NCBI GenBank assembly: GCA_028023455.1
Contig: JAQFVV010000151.1
Coordinates: 155,001-219,000, forward strand
DNA from: Epiperipatus broadwayi
Taxonomy: Eukaryota; Onychophora; Udeonychophora; Euonychophora; Peripatidae
DNA: 64,000 nt
Direction: 5' to 3'
The notes under the pieces are model-generated. The model saw only the letters and a list, made by a program, of their open reading frames with translations. It was not told the origin of the DNA and ran no database searches. The position numbers were made by a program, and so were the translations under genes. Shown here in pieces: positions 22,060 to 32,918 of the stretch. Numbering within the stretch: position 1 is the stretch's first letter; the number at the start of each line of letters is the position of its first letter.

Positions 22060-22928
22060 TTTTAAAGTGCATTAATATTTTGACTAATAACAACTACATA
22101 TATAACAGGAACAATAAAGCAACATTTCAGTAGGGAAATCAAAGAAAGTTAATGAAAATTGGAAAATAGCAAGGAAAAGCTATAGAATGGAATAAAAATC
22201 TCAAAACCAAAATATCTTTGTTTTTAAAAAAAGTTTTTTTACTATTAAGAAGAAAAGATGATTCCTAAAAAATAATGATGATAGGTAATGATATTGTATT
22301 GAATAATTTTACAAAGTAGTATAAATTAAACTTAATTAAATTGTAATAATTGCATGCATTAATATATATGCTTCCATGAATTTCATGCATTAATATATAT
22401 GCTTCCATGAAGTAGAAATTATTGAAGTCCATAGGGATAACCGAAAAACAAATTTATCACTTACTAACATTGTTTGAAACACCTCAAGTTTTAAAACATG
22501 AGATGTAATGTTAAATCTGTGAAATGATGGCATTGTTTCTTGCCATGGTATTAATTCCTGTTATTTCTGGAATTTAGTAAAAATTCATTAATTTTTGCTT
22601 GATGACTAATGCATGTCTCTCTCTAAGCCTTTTTAAAATTCCCCAACAACCAAAGTAATCGTTTAATGTCTTTTTTTTTATTTCTTCATCATTTGCAGTG
22701 TGTGATGAAATTATTGTCATGGTTTGCTAGTAGTATAAATGTAATCATGATTTATGGGGAGTAATTAGAATCTAAGATAATTGTGAGAATAGTTTGTGAG
22801 ATGCTTTTATATAAACATTTAAAAATAGATGACATTTAGGAGAAAGTATATGGATAAAATACTAGATGAGTTATATGAGTCTTATCTGTTAAATTAAAGA
22901 AGAGGGGATGTGAGATAAATATCATTGT
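22060..22928. other. Non-coding stretch with a 31-bp tandem duplication
   Basis: 22353-22383 and 22384-22411 repeat CATGCATTAATATATATGCT and the following bases. Otherwise nothing recognised. Confidence 0.6.
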
Positions 22929-24060
22929 CGACCATTATTCATCCACTGCAGAATGAAGATCTCTCCCAAGTTTAATCAAGTTTCTTCAATCTCTAGTCTC
23001 TACCCGACATTACCTCTACATATTTCCTTATTTCACTCCTTCATCTCACATGTGGTCTCTTTCTACATCATTTACAATATCTTGGATGTTCATCTATTAT
23101 CACCTCCTCTAGAAATGTTCAGTCCTGTTCCACTTCAGTTTTTATTGTTTCAATGAAGTCAGTAACACCCATTTGTTTTCTCACCTCTGCATTTCATTTT
23201 CAATCCCTTCTTGGTACTCTTAATATATATTTCTTGCACACTTTATGGACTGGATCTGAAGTCATTGTATTGCTCCTTTATTAGGTAACCAAGTCTCAAA
23301 TTTATAAGTAGCAATTAGTAAAACACATTGCTGTTCTGTTAAGTATCCAAGTCTCAAATCCATAAATAAGAACTAGTAAAACATTTATTTAAAAAACCAT
23401 CTTTTTTAAACATCATAAGCATATTTACTTTTGATATTAAGTTATTTCTTCCCAAACACTTCATCCAAGTTTAATTCTATGATTAACTTCATCCATTATA
23501 TTTACATCTGTTTTAATAATCTGATTGAGGTAATTGTAGTTGTTAACTTCTTCTAATGTATCAATATCAACTTCTATTTTCTTCTGAGAAAATACATTGA
23601 ACATTACTTTAATATTTTAGCATTGGTAACTTTTCCAACCTTTCCTGAAACTCAAGCATTAGTTTCAAAAACAATTACATCATCTGCAAAATCTAAATGA
23701 CTTAAATAATCTCCATTTACTTTTCTTCCCTTAGCTTCTAATTTTAATCCTCAAAATACTTCTTGAAAAGTTGCTGTAAAAGGTTTTGGACATATGGAAT
23801 CGCCCTGTTGTACACCATTATTAATGTTAATTTTCTAGTATCACTAAATAATCTAATCATCACTTTTGCATTTTGATAAATATTCATCTGCGTATGGTAT
23901 CCTGAGTTTATATGTTGATTGAATACTTTAATTACTGAAGAAAGTTTATACAAATAGAATCAAGTGCCTTTTTATAATCTACAAATCCAGAGCATAATGG
24001 CAACCCTTATTCATTTGATCTTTCTATAACTTAATACTTGGATGTAATCACTACTAAAAC
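22929..24060 (-). mobile_element. Decayed RTE-like LINE fragment
   Basis: On the minus strand, QQGDSICPKPFTATFQEVF (motif B region) and LDFADDVIVF (motif C with catalytic DD) can be read at about 23640-23815. The 3' end at 22929-23160 matches the family tail (CTGCAGAATGAAGATCTCTC on the + strand). Many stops and frameshifts are present, so it is inactive. Confidence 0.8.
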
Positions 24061-24203
24061 TTTATTTAAATCTAGTTTGGTTTTTTTTTTTTTTTGGTTG
24101 GTTAAAATCCAAAGTTCCTTTTAGATGAGTTACATTTATCTTGGTAAAAAATTTGCGCAGAACTGATAAAATACTAATAATATATATATATATGTTATAT
24201 GCA

Positions 24204-24345
24204 GAGCTCGCAAAATAAGCTCTTAAGCCTCACTGACGAAACCAGAAGCAGAACCGGTCTGGGATTGAGGATATTCTCAAAGCTTGTTAAGAGCTTAATA
24301 CAAGCTTATTAAGTTAAGTCATGTGACATCTGACTTAATTTTTTT
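24204..24345 (+). repeat. Diverged satellite-related element with decayed hammerhead
   Basis: CTGACGA (24233-24239) is an intact first core box and ACCGGTC follows, but the second box reads GAACC instead of GAAAC. Downstream, AAGCTTGTTAAGAGC and GTCATGTGACATCTGACTT match the satellite monomer in the same order (AAGCTTGTTTAGAG, GTCATGTGACATCTGACTT). It starts with GAGCTCGCAAAATAAGCTC, shared with 56372. Confidence 0.7.
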
Positions 24346-24579
24346 TGTCAATGTATATATAAATAAATAAAAATAAAACTTTGAATTATCAAGATACAGT
24401 TGTGGGGGGGGGGGGTATTGTTTTATTGGGAAGATTTTTTATATTGCAGCAGCATTGGCTTTGGCACAAATTAACGTTGAAATTAATATACAGCAATGAC
24501 TCTATACTTATAAAACTTATTATAGAAGGCTTATAAGAAGTATTTTATAGATTAAAATAGAAATATGTTGGATAAAAGT

Positions 24580-24850
24580 ACATATAGATTATTTAAATGA
24601 TCTGCAATTTGCAGATGATTTGATTGTATTTGCAAAAAATGCTTCCGAAAATGTTGCAAAGAAGAAATGCAAAAAGACTAAAATAATATTTAATGGTATG
24701 GATTTTCTTCATAAGAAGAAAATACCATTTGGTAATCATGAATTAGAAACTAACAATTACAAATATCTTAATTAGATTATTGATTCTAATGGAAACAGAG
24801 TGGATGAAACAATTATAGGCAATCCTAATTTCACTTCTGTGAACTAAATA
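24580..24850 (+). mobile_element. Decayed LINE reverse transcriptase fragment
   Basis: The translation gives LNDLQFADDLIVFAKNA (motif C), then KTKIIFNG and ELETNNYKYLN, the usual order downstream of the YADD/FADD motif in RTE-type elements. In-frame stops follow. Only about 90 codons remain. Confidence 0.78.
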
Positions 24851-26009
24851 AAATAACAGCTCTATGTAAAATTAATGTAGTTGTAATAGTTATATTTCAG
24901 TACTGTAATATCTTCCAATGTGTAGAAACCCATAGCAACACGTTTAAACTTATGGTTTCGATAGATCTTTCTATTTAAAAATTACCGAGGTATTAAATTT
25001 GAATCATATTCTCAAGTTAATAATTATCCGTCTTAAAAGTTGAAGTATTTTTTTCATTATTGACTGTGAAACAACTTCAGTTTTTTTTGAGAACATAATT
25101 ATTAAAACAATTTATGTTGAATTCATAACATTTAAGTTCATTTTGTAGATTACATTTTAAATTGGATAGTAAAATCATCAGAGAAGTTTATATCCAGAAT
25201 CCAAGAAGATGGAAATTCATTTTGTTGTATCTATTATATCTTGAGTTCTGGTTTGGGAAGACACTTGCGAACAGTTCCAAATATCACTAATATGAAAATT
25301 AAAAACAAAGTTGGAAATAATATACAATTTTGTTAACATAGTTTTTATTTCGAATGACTCAGCTTCTCAATATAGTAATAACATTTTCTCTAAAGCTTCC
25401 TTATGGTAATTAAACTTTGGCAGACAAGCAATTAATTTTATAGTGTCACAATTATTTATATAATTGGTTAAACCAATTAAAGCAATATATAAATCAGTTC
25501 TTTATCGCTGATATTTAATTTGCATTTGCCTGGCAAAAAAAAATCCACCATATCGAGTCTCTGATAACCATTTGTTTGTGATTGGTTGAAACCAGTCAGA
25601 AAAGTTTCTGAAAATGATTTGGCTGCTATGGATAATAATTATAATCCACAATAATTACTGCATTCTTTTCTATTCTTTTTTTAAAAATTGAAACATGATT
25701 CTTAACATTTTCTAAATCCATATATTTTTTAAAAATTCCAATATTTTTGAAGCTAATATATAACTGGCATCAAAATCTGCAGCCTCTCCATTTTTGATGT
25801 TACTGGCCATTATTAATTTCACTAAGGTGGATAATTTTGTCGTAATTTAAATGAATTGACAGAATTTGTGTTATCAATGGTCATTTCAATTCTTGTAATA
25901 TTATTCTAAAGATGGTAAAAATACTCTTTACCTATTTATAAATATCAGTTCATAATAAGATTACAATATTAGTTTTAAGGTTCATATCTTTCTGCCAAAA
26001 AGAAAAACT
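24851..26009. other. Non-coding AT-rich stretch
   Basis: No gene recognised. Short coding-like pieces could be old transposon debris, but none is assignable. Confidence 0.5.
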
Positions 26010-26760
26010 AAGGGTATTTATGCCAATGAATATGTGTATCTTTGCATTATTAATCTTCCAATTATTTTGAAGCCTTTGCCAGTTAAACTTTTATCTTTAA
26101 ATTTTAATATTGAATTCATTTAATTTATTCCATCAAAAAAAGCCACTTCCTGTTTTCCAACAAATCACTAATAATATGGTCATAATCATAGATTGAATTA
26201 CAGTTTTAGTGTAACAGTTTAGATTTCTTATATCCATAACACATTTTATTACAGAATTGCTTGCATCAGTAGAATAATAATCCAAATTGGTAAATTTAAT
26301 ATTGAATAGATAATATATCATGAAAAATTGTCCTAAAAAACAAACGTCACTTTTCCTGCGAATATGATTGGAAAAAGACCTAATGATTTTAACCCTAAAA
26401 TGAATTATCATCCGAGTAATAATCTACAATTATATTTGTGTAATATGAATTTTAATATTCTGATTTCTAACTGTAATGCAATCTATTAATGGTCATTATT
26501 TTGAGTCTGAATGCATAAGTTATACTTAATATGGATTTTTTTTTGCTTAAACAAAGTGTTTGTGATAATCAATATTGTTCAAAAATCCAATGGCACCAGA
26601 CATTTGACTTTATATTACCAATACTATTATTTAAAATTTTTTATCCAAAGTCCACTGTTTGTACCAACATATCTTTTATGGTCTTCAAGAAGAAAATTTC
26701 AATCTTCTAATTGTATTGATGTAATAACGCTATCCAGCAAGGAATAAAAGCTTTCTTTTT
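26010..26760. repeat. Right copy of the duplicated segment (partner 5685-6400)
   Basis: Matches are colinear with 5690-6360. On the minus strand a 92-codon frame (26133-26411) and an upstream stretch near 26650-26750 (IQLEDWNFLLEDHKR) look like remnants of a real protein, possibly transposon-derived. I could not identify the family. Stops and frame changes rule out an intact gene. Confidence 0.7.
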
Positions 26761-26839
26761 CTGAATCTAATGTTGCAGCATATGCATTATTAGAATAAAC
26801 GCAGTTCTCAACTGCACTAGCTAAGTGCTAATATTATTA

Positions 26840-26998
26840 CACTTTCATTACCACATAGAGGAATTACAAAGGTACTAAATATGATTACTTTTATTCATTG
26901 ATATGTCCTTCCAAAACACTTTCATAGCCACATTGAGGAATTACAAAGGTACTAAATGTGATTACTTTTATTCATTGATATGTCCTTCCAAAGCATCT
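26840..26998. repeat. 87-bp tandem duplication
   Basis: CACTTTCATTACCACATAG (26840) recurs as CACTTTCATAGCCACATTG (26927), followed by GAATTACAAAGGTACTAAAT in both. Slight divergence between copies. Confidence 0.88.
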
Positions 26999-27385
26999 TG
27001 TAGTTGTTTTAAAGTTCCTTCATCAGAAGGATTAATTTCTCTTAGAGTAAGTATATTTTAAATCTTGACGGCTACTTAACTATCTGCGTTGTTCTTCATT
27101 AAGAAAAAATTAGATTGATAATATTTACATTTAGTATTAATATTTTTGCATATTTTATCATGCTACTGATAATATGATTGTGTCTTTTGCTTTACCGAGG
27201 AATCTGTCAGCCATGATAAGTTAACCAGCGCATGTGAGACAGGCCATTTTTAAACTACTTCTAGCTACTTCTACTTTCATAATTGGCAGAGGGATCCCTA
27301 AATAGCTTCATAAACATAGAATTTTTGCCAAGCTGAACTTCCAATCCCAAATCTACTTTCAGTTTAATTCTTTAGAGATTGTATT

Positions 27386-27709
27386 ACTTAAAGCAGGGGT
27401 CATCAAACTTTTTTGATCATAGACCCCTATATAATTTTTCGAAATCTCCATCGACCCCCAAAAAAGTAATTTTCAGTTAATTAAAATAAAACTATCTATT
27501 AGGTACTGTGTTTGTACATTTATTTTATGATTTTAAACATTTATTAAAGTAATTTTACATTGTGTAACAATAGTTTTATGAAAAATATGTGTGATTTGCA
27601 TATTAAGAATTGTTTTTCCTTCGACCCCCTGGCTCAGATCGACACCTACTTTTGTTAAATAGACCCCTGGGGGTCTATATAGACCACTTTGGCGACTTCT
27701 GACTTAAAG
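27386..27709. mobile_element. Non-autonomous hAT MITE, 308 bp, with 8-bp target-site duplication
   Basis: ACTTAAAG occurs at 27386-27393 and 27702-27709. The body starts CAGGGGTCATCAAACTTTTT and ends (reverse complement) CAGAAGTCGCCAAAGTGGTC, which are imperfect terminal inverted repeats. The interior has runs of ACCCCC/GGGGGT near both ends. An 8-bp duplication and CAG.GGTC termini are hAT superfamily hallmarks. No transposase is encoded. Confidence 0.9.
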
Positions 27710-27833
27710 TAAAGATTATGATTAAGGATGTCCAATCAATTAAATTTATCCTGCCATTGTTTTTTTAATTTGTCAGAGTTGAGCTAAAAAAAACAAAAAG
27801 GAAATTGATTCATAAAATTAGTATATGTGTAGT

Positions 27834-27988
27834 ATTTATTAAGGCTATAACCTTAAGATTATGCACCTGAAAAAATGACAGTAGGGACCTCTGCAAATCT
27901 TTAACACAAGATTTATTTAAAAGAGTTGCAGAGGTCCCTACAGTCATTTTTTCAGGTGCATAGTCTTAAGATTATAGTCTTAATAAAT
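27834..27988. mobile_element. Foldback element with 63-bp arms
   Basis: 27834-27896 and 27926-27988 are near-perfect inverted repeats (ATTTATTAAGGCTATAACCT versus its complement), with a 29-bp loop. An RNA across it would fold into a long hairpin. The motif GAGGTCCCTA also appears near 49099. No coding capacity. Confidence 0.88.
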
Positions 27989-29025
27989 ATTACTTTAAGT
28001 AATGAGTATGCACTTTATAAATTATAAATATATGTGTAGATAAAAATGGAAATGAAGCTCCACAAAACAAGTCCACTATTGTAGGTAGTGTACGGCGGGT
28101 GAATACTGGCATGAGAGACTCATAATGACCAGGCTCAGTGTTAAGTGACTAAAGATATTAAGAAAAAGATGAGACAGAAAAGTCTCTTGAAAACAGTATC
28201 TAGCTTTTGATGAAAAGTTTTGCAAAATTTGTTTATTTATATAATTACATATCTCTTTGCTTGTAATTATCTTCACTGTATGGGTATACATATAATCAAT
28301 CTTTCCTCCTCGTTCACTGTAACAACTGTTTCAATAAACTATATTTCAAAATAAAAATTTTAATAAAAATGAAATTATTAATTTGAAGTGCAATGTTTGT
28401 GCTCCAATCACAAAATGTTGAAAAATGGCTGCTATTTTAACACAAAAAGTGTTCATTAAATTTTACAATTTTAACATCTCTTAAGTAAAATATCTTTAAT
28501 TTCATTCATTTTCATCAGAAGCTGAAAAAAGACAAAGAAAGGCTTTTTTTTTTTTTGAGAAAAAATAATCTGATCTTTTTGTAAGAATTCACCATTGCTA
28601 TTGTTATTAATTTTTATCCAGTATTTTAATTTGCATGTTATTTGTTATACCAATTTTTAAAAAAGAAAATTTCAAAGTTTATTTTAAAAACATTCATTAT
28701 TTTTTAAAGATAACTATTTTCGAAGATTGATGAGGTCATACTATAGAGATTTCATTAAAACTACATTATTTAATGATAAAATGGCAACCTTTATGCTAAA
28801 AACATGCAGTATAGAATTTATTCAGTATACAATATTATGTTTTGATCAGAAAATATCCTTTCAAGACAGCAATAAATGTGTATGTTAAAACAATATTTTT
28901 TTGTTTTTTATACTTTGCTAAAAATCTATTTAGCAGTATGTATAGTGCTTTGGTTTTCTATACAATATCTACAAAACATATGTAAAAAATTAAAATAAAA
29001 ATGAAATTTACATAGAATCAAAATT
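27989..29025. other. Non-coding AT-rich stretch
   Basis: No gene or repeat recognised apart from homopolymer runs. Confidence 0.5.
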
Positions 29026-29209
29026 GTCCCTACAGTAGTGCTACTCAGTGCAAGCCAGAGTTAATCAATGGATAACAGGGATTTGTGCATAAAATCCCTA
29101 TCTAGACTAGTTTCTAGCTTGTGGTTTTCATCAGTGAGGAGCCTTGGATCTGAGAGCACTGCACCTAGATCTTAGGATCTAATGCAACCCTCCAGCAGCC
29201 ACCTTTTAC
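29026..29209 (-). mobile_element. Hammerhead-family element with internal deletion
   Basis: Minus-strand order: TAAAAGGTGGCTGCTGGAGG, GATCTAGGTGCAGTGC, hammerhead remnant (29101-29149), GGGATTTTATGCACAAATCC, then the tail near GTAGGGAC. About 32 bp are missing between two CTAG words (TCTAGACTAG at 29101), so the 3' strand of stem I is gone. CTGATGA and GAAAC remain but stem II is weak. It should not self-cleave. Confidence 0.82.
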
Positions 29210-30204
29210 CTTATTAGCTATTTATAAATCTTTGAGTTCAAAGTTAAAAATATTTCATATACATATCTGAATGGAGCAAAGATTATTAGTGGATTTATTC
29301 ATTTCTTCATATCATTGACAGAACTTTTAAAGAATTATTTTTAAATATGTTACTATGATATTACTGTACTGTGTGGTTGAATTAGTTAAAAACTTAATAA
29401 AGAAACTTGTTTAAATTTTATTAGTTTCATTGGAGAAACTATAATTTTAAAATATGAAATGCTTAAGCTCTATGGTTTTATTCATTATCAGAAATTCCAT
29501 TGTAAAAATTTATATGGAATTCATATCAGAATCTTATTTGCCCCAAAACTTCATAGATGCAGATGGCAATAAATCATATTAATATTTCAGCAATTTTTAT
29601 GCATATTTATTAAAATTAAAAATATATTTAAGTAATTGTAAATTTGAAAAATGTTTAAAATAATAAATATTAGATTTTTTTAAATAAAACTATTAAGATT
29701 TATGTAATTATTTAATAATATTTTAAGAAAACAGCAAAGTCATTAATTTAGATAGCAGAAAAATTAAACAGTACATGATTCATTATTTTGAGGGCTAATA
29801 TTGGAATATAATGAGATTTAACAAATTTATTAATGCTGATATCCATATAAGCAGTTTGTACATTTGTTGTGATTGTTACACAGACTTTTGTACATATTTT
29901 GTTGATAATTTTTTGAAATTGGGTTCATAATTATGAATCTGGTAATGTATTATGATTTTTCTACATCAATAAAACCAAATTGTTTTTAAAATTTGAATTA
30001 AGTTAAAATTCAAAAATGATTTAACATTTTTATGTAAAAAATTATTTTTGAACTTTAAATTGTAGCAATTGTTGTTTTACAAGACAGATTTGAAAATGTT
30101 ATTTTCGATGTTAAATTTTTATCACTAATTGCTGAATTTATAAAACATTCAGATTGAAGGAAGTAATTTTTATTAATATATGTTTCAGTAATAAACATGT
30201 ATGT

Positions 30205-30944
30205 TGTATATAATAAAAAAGCTTATTTATTGGTTTTAACATTATCTGTTAACTTCTTTTGATATTGTCTGCTAAACCAACTTTCAACTAACTTATAATC
30301 GTAGCAGCAACAATTAAAAAGAATTATGTAATTTATAGAAGTGCAAAACACAGTGCATTGATTATAAAATGTAAATGAGTTGATTTACATAATCCACTAT
30401 TTTAAAAGAGGATTAAAGAACTCTTTCATATTGATGTTTGTATATTAGTGATGTACTGGGCTTTTTTGACTTTGCGTTTTGTCATTTTTTTCAGAGCAGA
30501 GAATGCTAGCAGAGGTGGGTTCAAATATGTGACACAGATATCAGTACAATAAAACTAAACCAAATGCTGAAGTTACATTGATCTTTGGTCATGAAACTAA
30601 GCATCGTCACAAATTCAAACCCACCTCTTCCAGTGTTGTATGCTCTGAGAGAAATGACATCAAATGCAAAGTCAAGCAGGCTTGGCACAGTATCAATTAT
30701 ACAAATGCCATCAATGAGGAAGAGTCTTGAATCCCCCTTCAAAAAAGTGAATTATGTAAATCAACTCATTTACATTTTATAATCAATGGATTTTTTTTTT
30801 CATTTCTGTATATTACACAATTCTTTTTAATTGTTGCTGCTATGGTTACGACTAAAAGTTAGAAGTTGTCTTAGAATACAATATCAAAAAAGTTAGCATA
30901 TTACATTAAAACCAATAAATAAGCTTTTCTTAATATACACTATT
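30205..30944. mobile_element. Long palindromic (foldback) element, ~345-bp arms
   Basis: The left arm (about 30205-30543) and right arm (about 30590-30944) are reverse complements along their length: AAAAGCTTATTTATTGGTTT with AAACCAATAAATAAGCTTTT, GTAGCAGCAACAATTAAAAA with its complement at about 30822-30844, TAAATGAGTTGATTTACATA with its complement near 30757, and GAGGTGGGTTCAAAT with its complement near 30610. The loop is only about 45 bp. It is absent from the paralogous flank near 11300, so it inserted after the duplication. Open frames at 30521-30742 (minus) and 30585-30782 (plus) lie inside the arms and are not genes. Confidence 0.85.
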
Positions 30945-31710
30945 AAATTATATTGTTATAAGAAAAGTTAAAAATTACTTTGAAATACATATATATGTAT
31001 ATATATTTACAGATAATTCATCTTAGAATATCTTCTAGACAAGTTAATAGAAACATTGGAGAGGATTCAGCAGCGGTATTTTTATTGAATGGCACTTATA
31101 AGTTTACAAGAAAAGAAAAATATTTTTTAATTATAGAAATAGAATTTGTAAAACAAAAAACTATCTAATTTTGCGGAATGAATTTTATTTATAGATTGTA
31201 CTGGTAATGTGTAAAAGATTTCATTTCAGCGAACAAGAAACATTAATTGGAGAAGTATCTAAATAGATATGCATATACAGAGAATAATGTTGATTATTTA
31301 ACTATTTCTAACTGATGAATGTTACTTTAGACAATGGATAATATATTTTTATATCTAAGCAAACTGTCGTCTTGGTGTGATTTTAAGACACACTAAATAA
31401 ATATTTTAAAGTTAATATGAACAAGTGACACAGAACAGTATTTTAACTTATAAATCATGTACATACATGGCTATTCTAAGTAATTACATATTTTCTGAAA
31501 AACTAACTATATTTAGGAACTTAGAAAAAAAAAATTTTATTGCCTCATATATGATGATAAAAATTCATGAACGGAATTTTTAAAAAATGTTTTGAATTTA
31601 TTTTATGAGATTTCAATTGCACTTCTAGAGAAAATGTAAAAAATTGATGAGAGAAATCCTATTACGTAAGCCATTTCACTGTATCATGTTTTATTTCAAA
31701 ATTGTTTTCA

Positions 31711-31712
31711 GA
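31711..31712 (+). promoter_or_regulatory. Putative splice acceptor before the ZNF exon
   Basis: TTTCAAAATTGTTTTCAG precedes the coding ATG by 17 bp and is conserved in position in the pseudogene copy (TTTCAAAATTATCAG). The coding exon therefore probably follows an upstream non-coding exon that I cannot place. Confidence 0.5.
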
Positions 31713-31728
31713 AATATTTTTAAAAAAT

Positions 31729-32904
31729 ATGGAAAAACTGTTACAGGAGCAAAACCTTTCCCATGAAATTTCTTTAATTAGGAAAGAACCTTTAAAACTT
31801 CATGAAAAAAATTATACTGGAGAAAAACTGTATAAGTGTAGCTTTTGTGATTACAAGACTTCCCAAAAACATCACCTAAAAGTACACGAAAGAACTCATA
31901 CAAGAGAAAAACACTTCAGATGTAGATTTTGTGATCATGAAACTTCTAGAAAACATAATTTAAAACTTCATGAAAAAATTCATAGTGGAGAAAAACCTTT
32001 TAAGTGCAAGTATTGTGATTATAAGACTTGCAGAAAATTTAATGTGATGATGCACGAAAGGTCTCATACTGGAGATAAGCCATATAAATGCAGTTTCTGT
32101 GATTACAAGACAATAAAAAGAGGTCGTTTAGCAGAGCATGAAAGAAATCATACAGGAGAAAAACCATATAGATGCCGCTTTTGTGATTATGAGACTTCTA
32201 GAAGACATAGCTTAAGATTGCATGAAAAAATTCATACTGGAGAAAAACCATACAAGTGTAGCTTCTGTGATTACAAGACTTCCCAAAAAGTTCATTTAAA
32301 GGCACACGAAAGAACTCATACAGGAGAAAAGCCGTTTAGATGTAGATTTTGTGATCATGTAACTTCTAGAAAACATGATTTAAAACTTCATGAAAAAGTT
32401 CATTCAGCAAAAATAATATTTAAGTGTACATTTTGTGGTCATAAGACTTTTATAAAATCTAATGTAACCAAGCATGAAAAACCATTAAAGTGTAGCTTTT
32501 GTGAACATGAAAGAACTCGCAGTGGATATAAATCTTTTAAGTGCAGCTTTTGTGATTACCAGACTTATAATAAAATTAATTTAACATTGCATGAAACAAT
32601 TCATAGTCAACAAGATTCTCATTATAATATAGGCAATTTTAAATCAGCATTTGGTTTAGCCATTGATGAAAAAACTAACATTAATTTATTAGATTCTAAT
32701 AGCAATACTCATATGCAACGTTCTTGTTTCCTTCTATCAAATTTTAATGAGCAAAGAAACACTACAGAAAACTTTTTTAATACAGATGTATTTAAATGTG
32801 TTATGTGTGATTATGAAAATACAAATAAAACTGTTTTGGAAAATCATGAAACTGACCATTTCACTGTTAATATCACTGTTGATATTCTCATTCAATTGAA
32901 GTAA
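31729..32904 (+). CDS. C2H2 zinc-finger protein, 391 codons, intact
   Basis: A likely nuclear DNA-binding protein. Seven contiguous CX2CX12HX3H fingers begin near residues 37, 65, 93, 121, 149, 177 and 205, mostly of the form CSFCDYKTS...HERTH or CRFCDHETS...HEKIH, joined by TGEKP-type linkers. Two degenerate fingers follow (FKCTFCGHKTF lacks the second His; the next has an internal duplication RSGYKSFKCSFC), then one good finger (CSFCDYQTYNKINLTLHETIH). After a ~75-residue acidic/polar spacer there is a final finger (CVMCDYENTNKTVLENHETDH) near the C-terminus, which ends LIQLK. I chose ATG 31729 because it aligns with the ATG in the paralogue and lies just after a conserved acceptor. There is no effector domain (KRAB, BTB, ZAD) in this exon. 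Target and role are unknown. Neighbours are repeats and its decayed duplicate at 12014. Confidence 0.9.
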   Translation: MEKLLQEQNLSHEISLIRKEPLKLHEKNYTGEKLYKCSFCDYKTSQKHHLKVHERTHTREKHFRCRFCDHETSRKHNLKLHEKIHSGEKPFKCKYCDYKTCRKFNVMMHERSHTGDKPYKCSFCDYKTIKRGRLAEHERNHTGEKPYRCRFCDYETSRRHSLRLHEKIHTGEKPYKCSFCDYKTSQKVHLKAHERTHTGEKPFRCRFCDHVTSRKHDLKLHEKVHSAKIIFKCTFCGHKTFIKSNVTKHEKPLKCSFCEHERTRSGYKSFKCSFCDYQTYNKINLTLHETIHSQQDSHYNIGNFKSAFGLAIDEKTNINLLDSNSNTHMQRSCFLLSNFNEQRNTTENFFNTDVFKCVMCDYENTNKTVLENHETDHFTVNITVDILIQLK

Positions 32905-32912
32905 ATATTTTT

Positions 32913-32918
32913 AATAAA
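32913..32918 (+). terminator. Possible polyadenylation signal of the ZNF gene
   Basis: AATAAA lies 9 bp after the stop codon and is conserved as AACAAAG at the same place in the pseudogene. It is unusually close to the stop; a later signal could be used instead. Confidence 0.4.

Larger units (their letters stand above)
29240..31728. repeat. Upstream flank of the right ZNF copy (partner 10480-12013)
   Basis: Colinear with the left flank over about 1.5 kb once the foldback insertion at 30205-30944 is removed. No gene recognised. The splice-acceptor-like TTGTTTTCAG at 31702-31711 directly precedes the ZNF coding exon. Confidence 0.7.

Noticed and set aside
30521-30782. Overlapping plus and minus frames of 65 and 73 codons
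   Set aside because: They lie inside the arms of a long palindrome, so open frames on both strands mirror each other.
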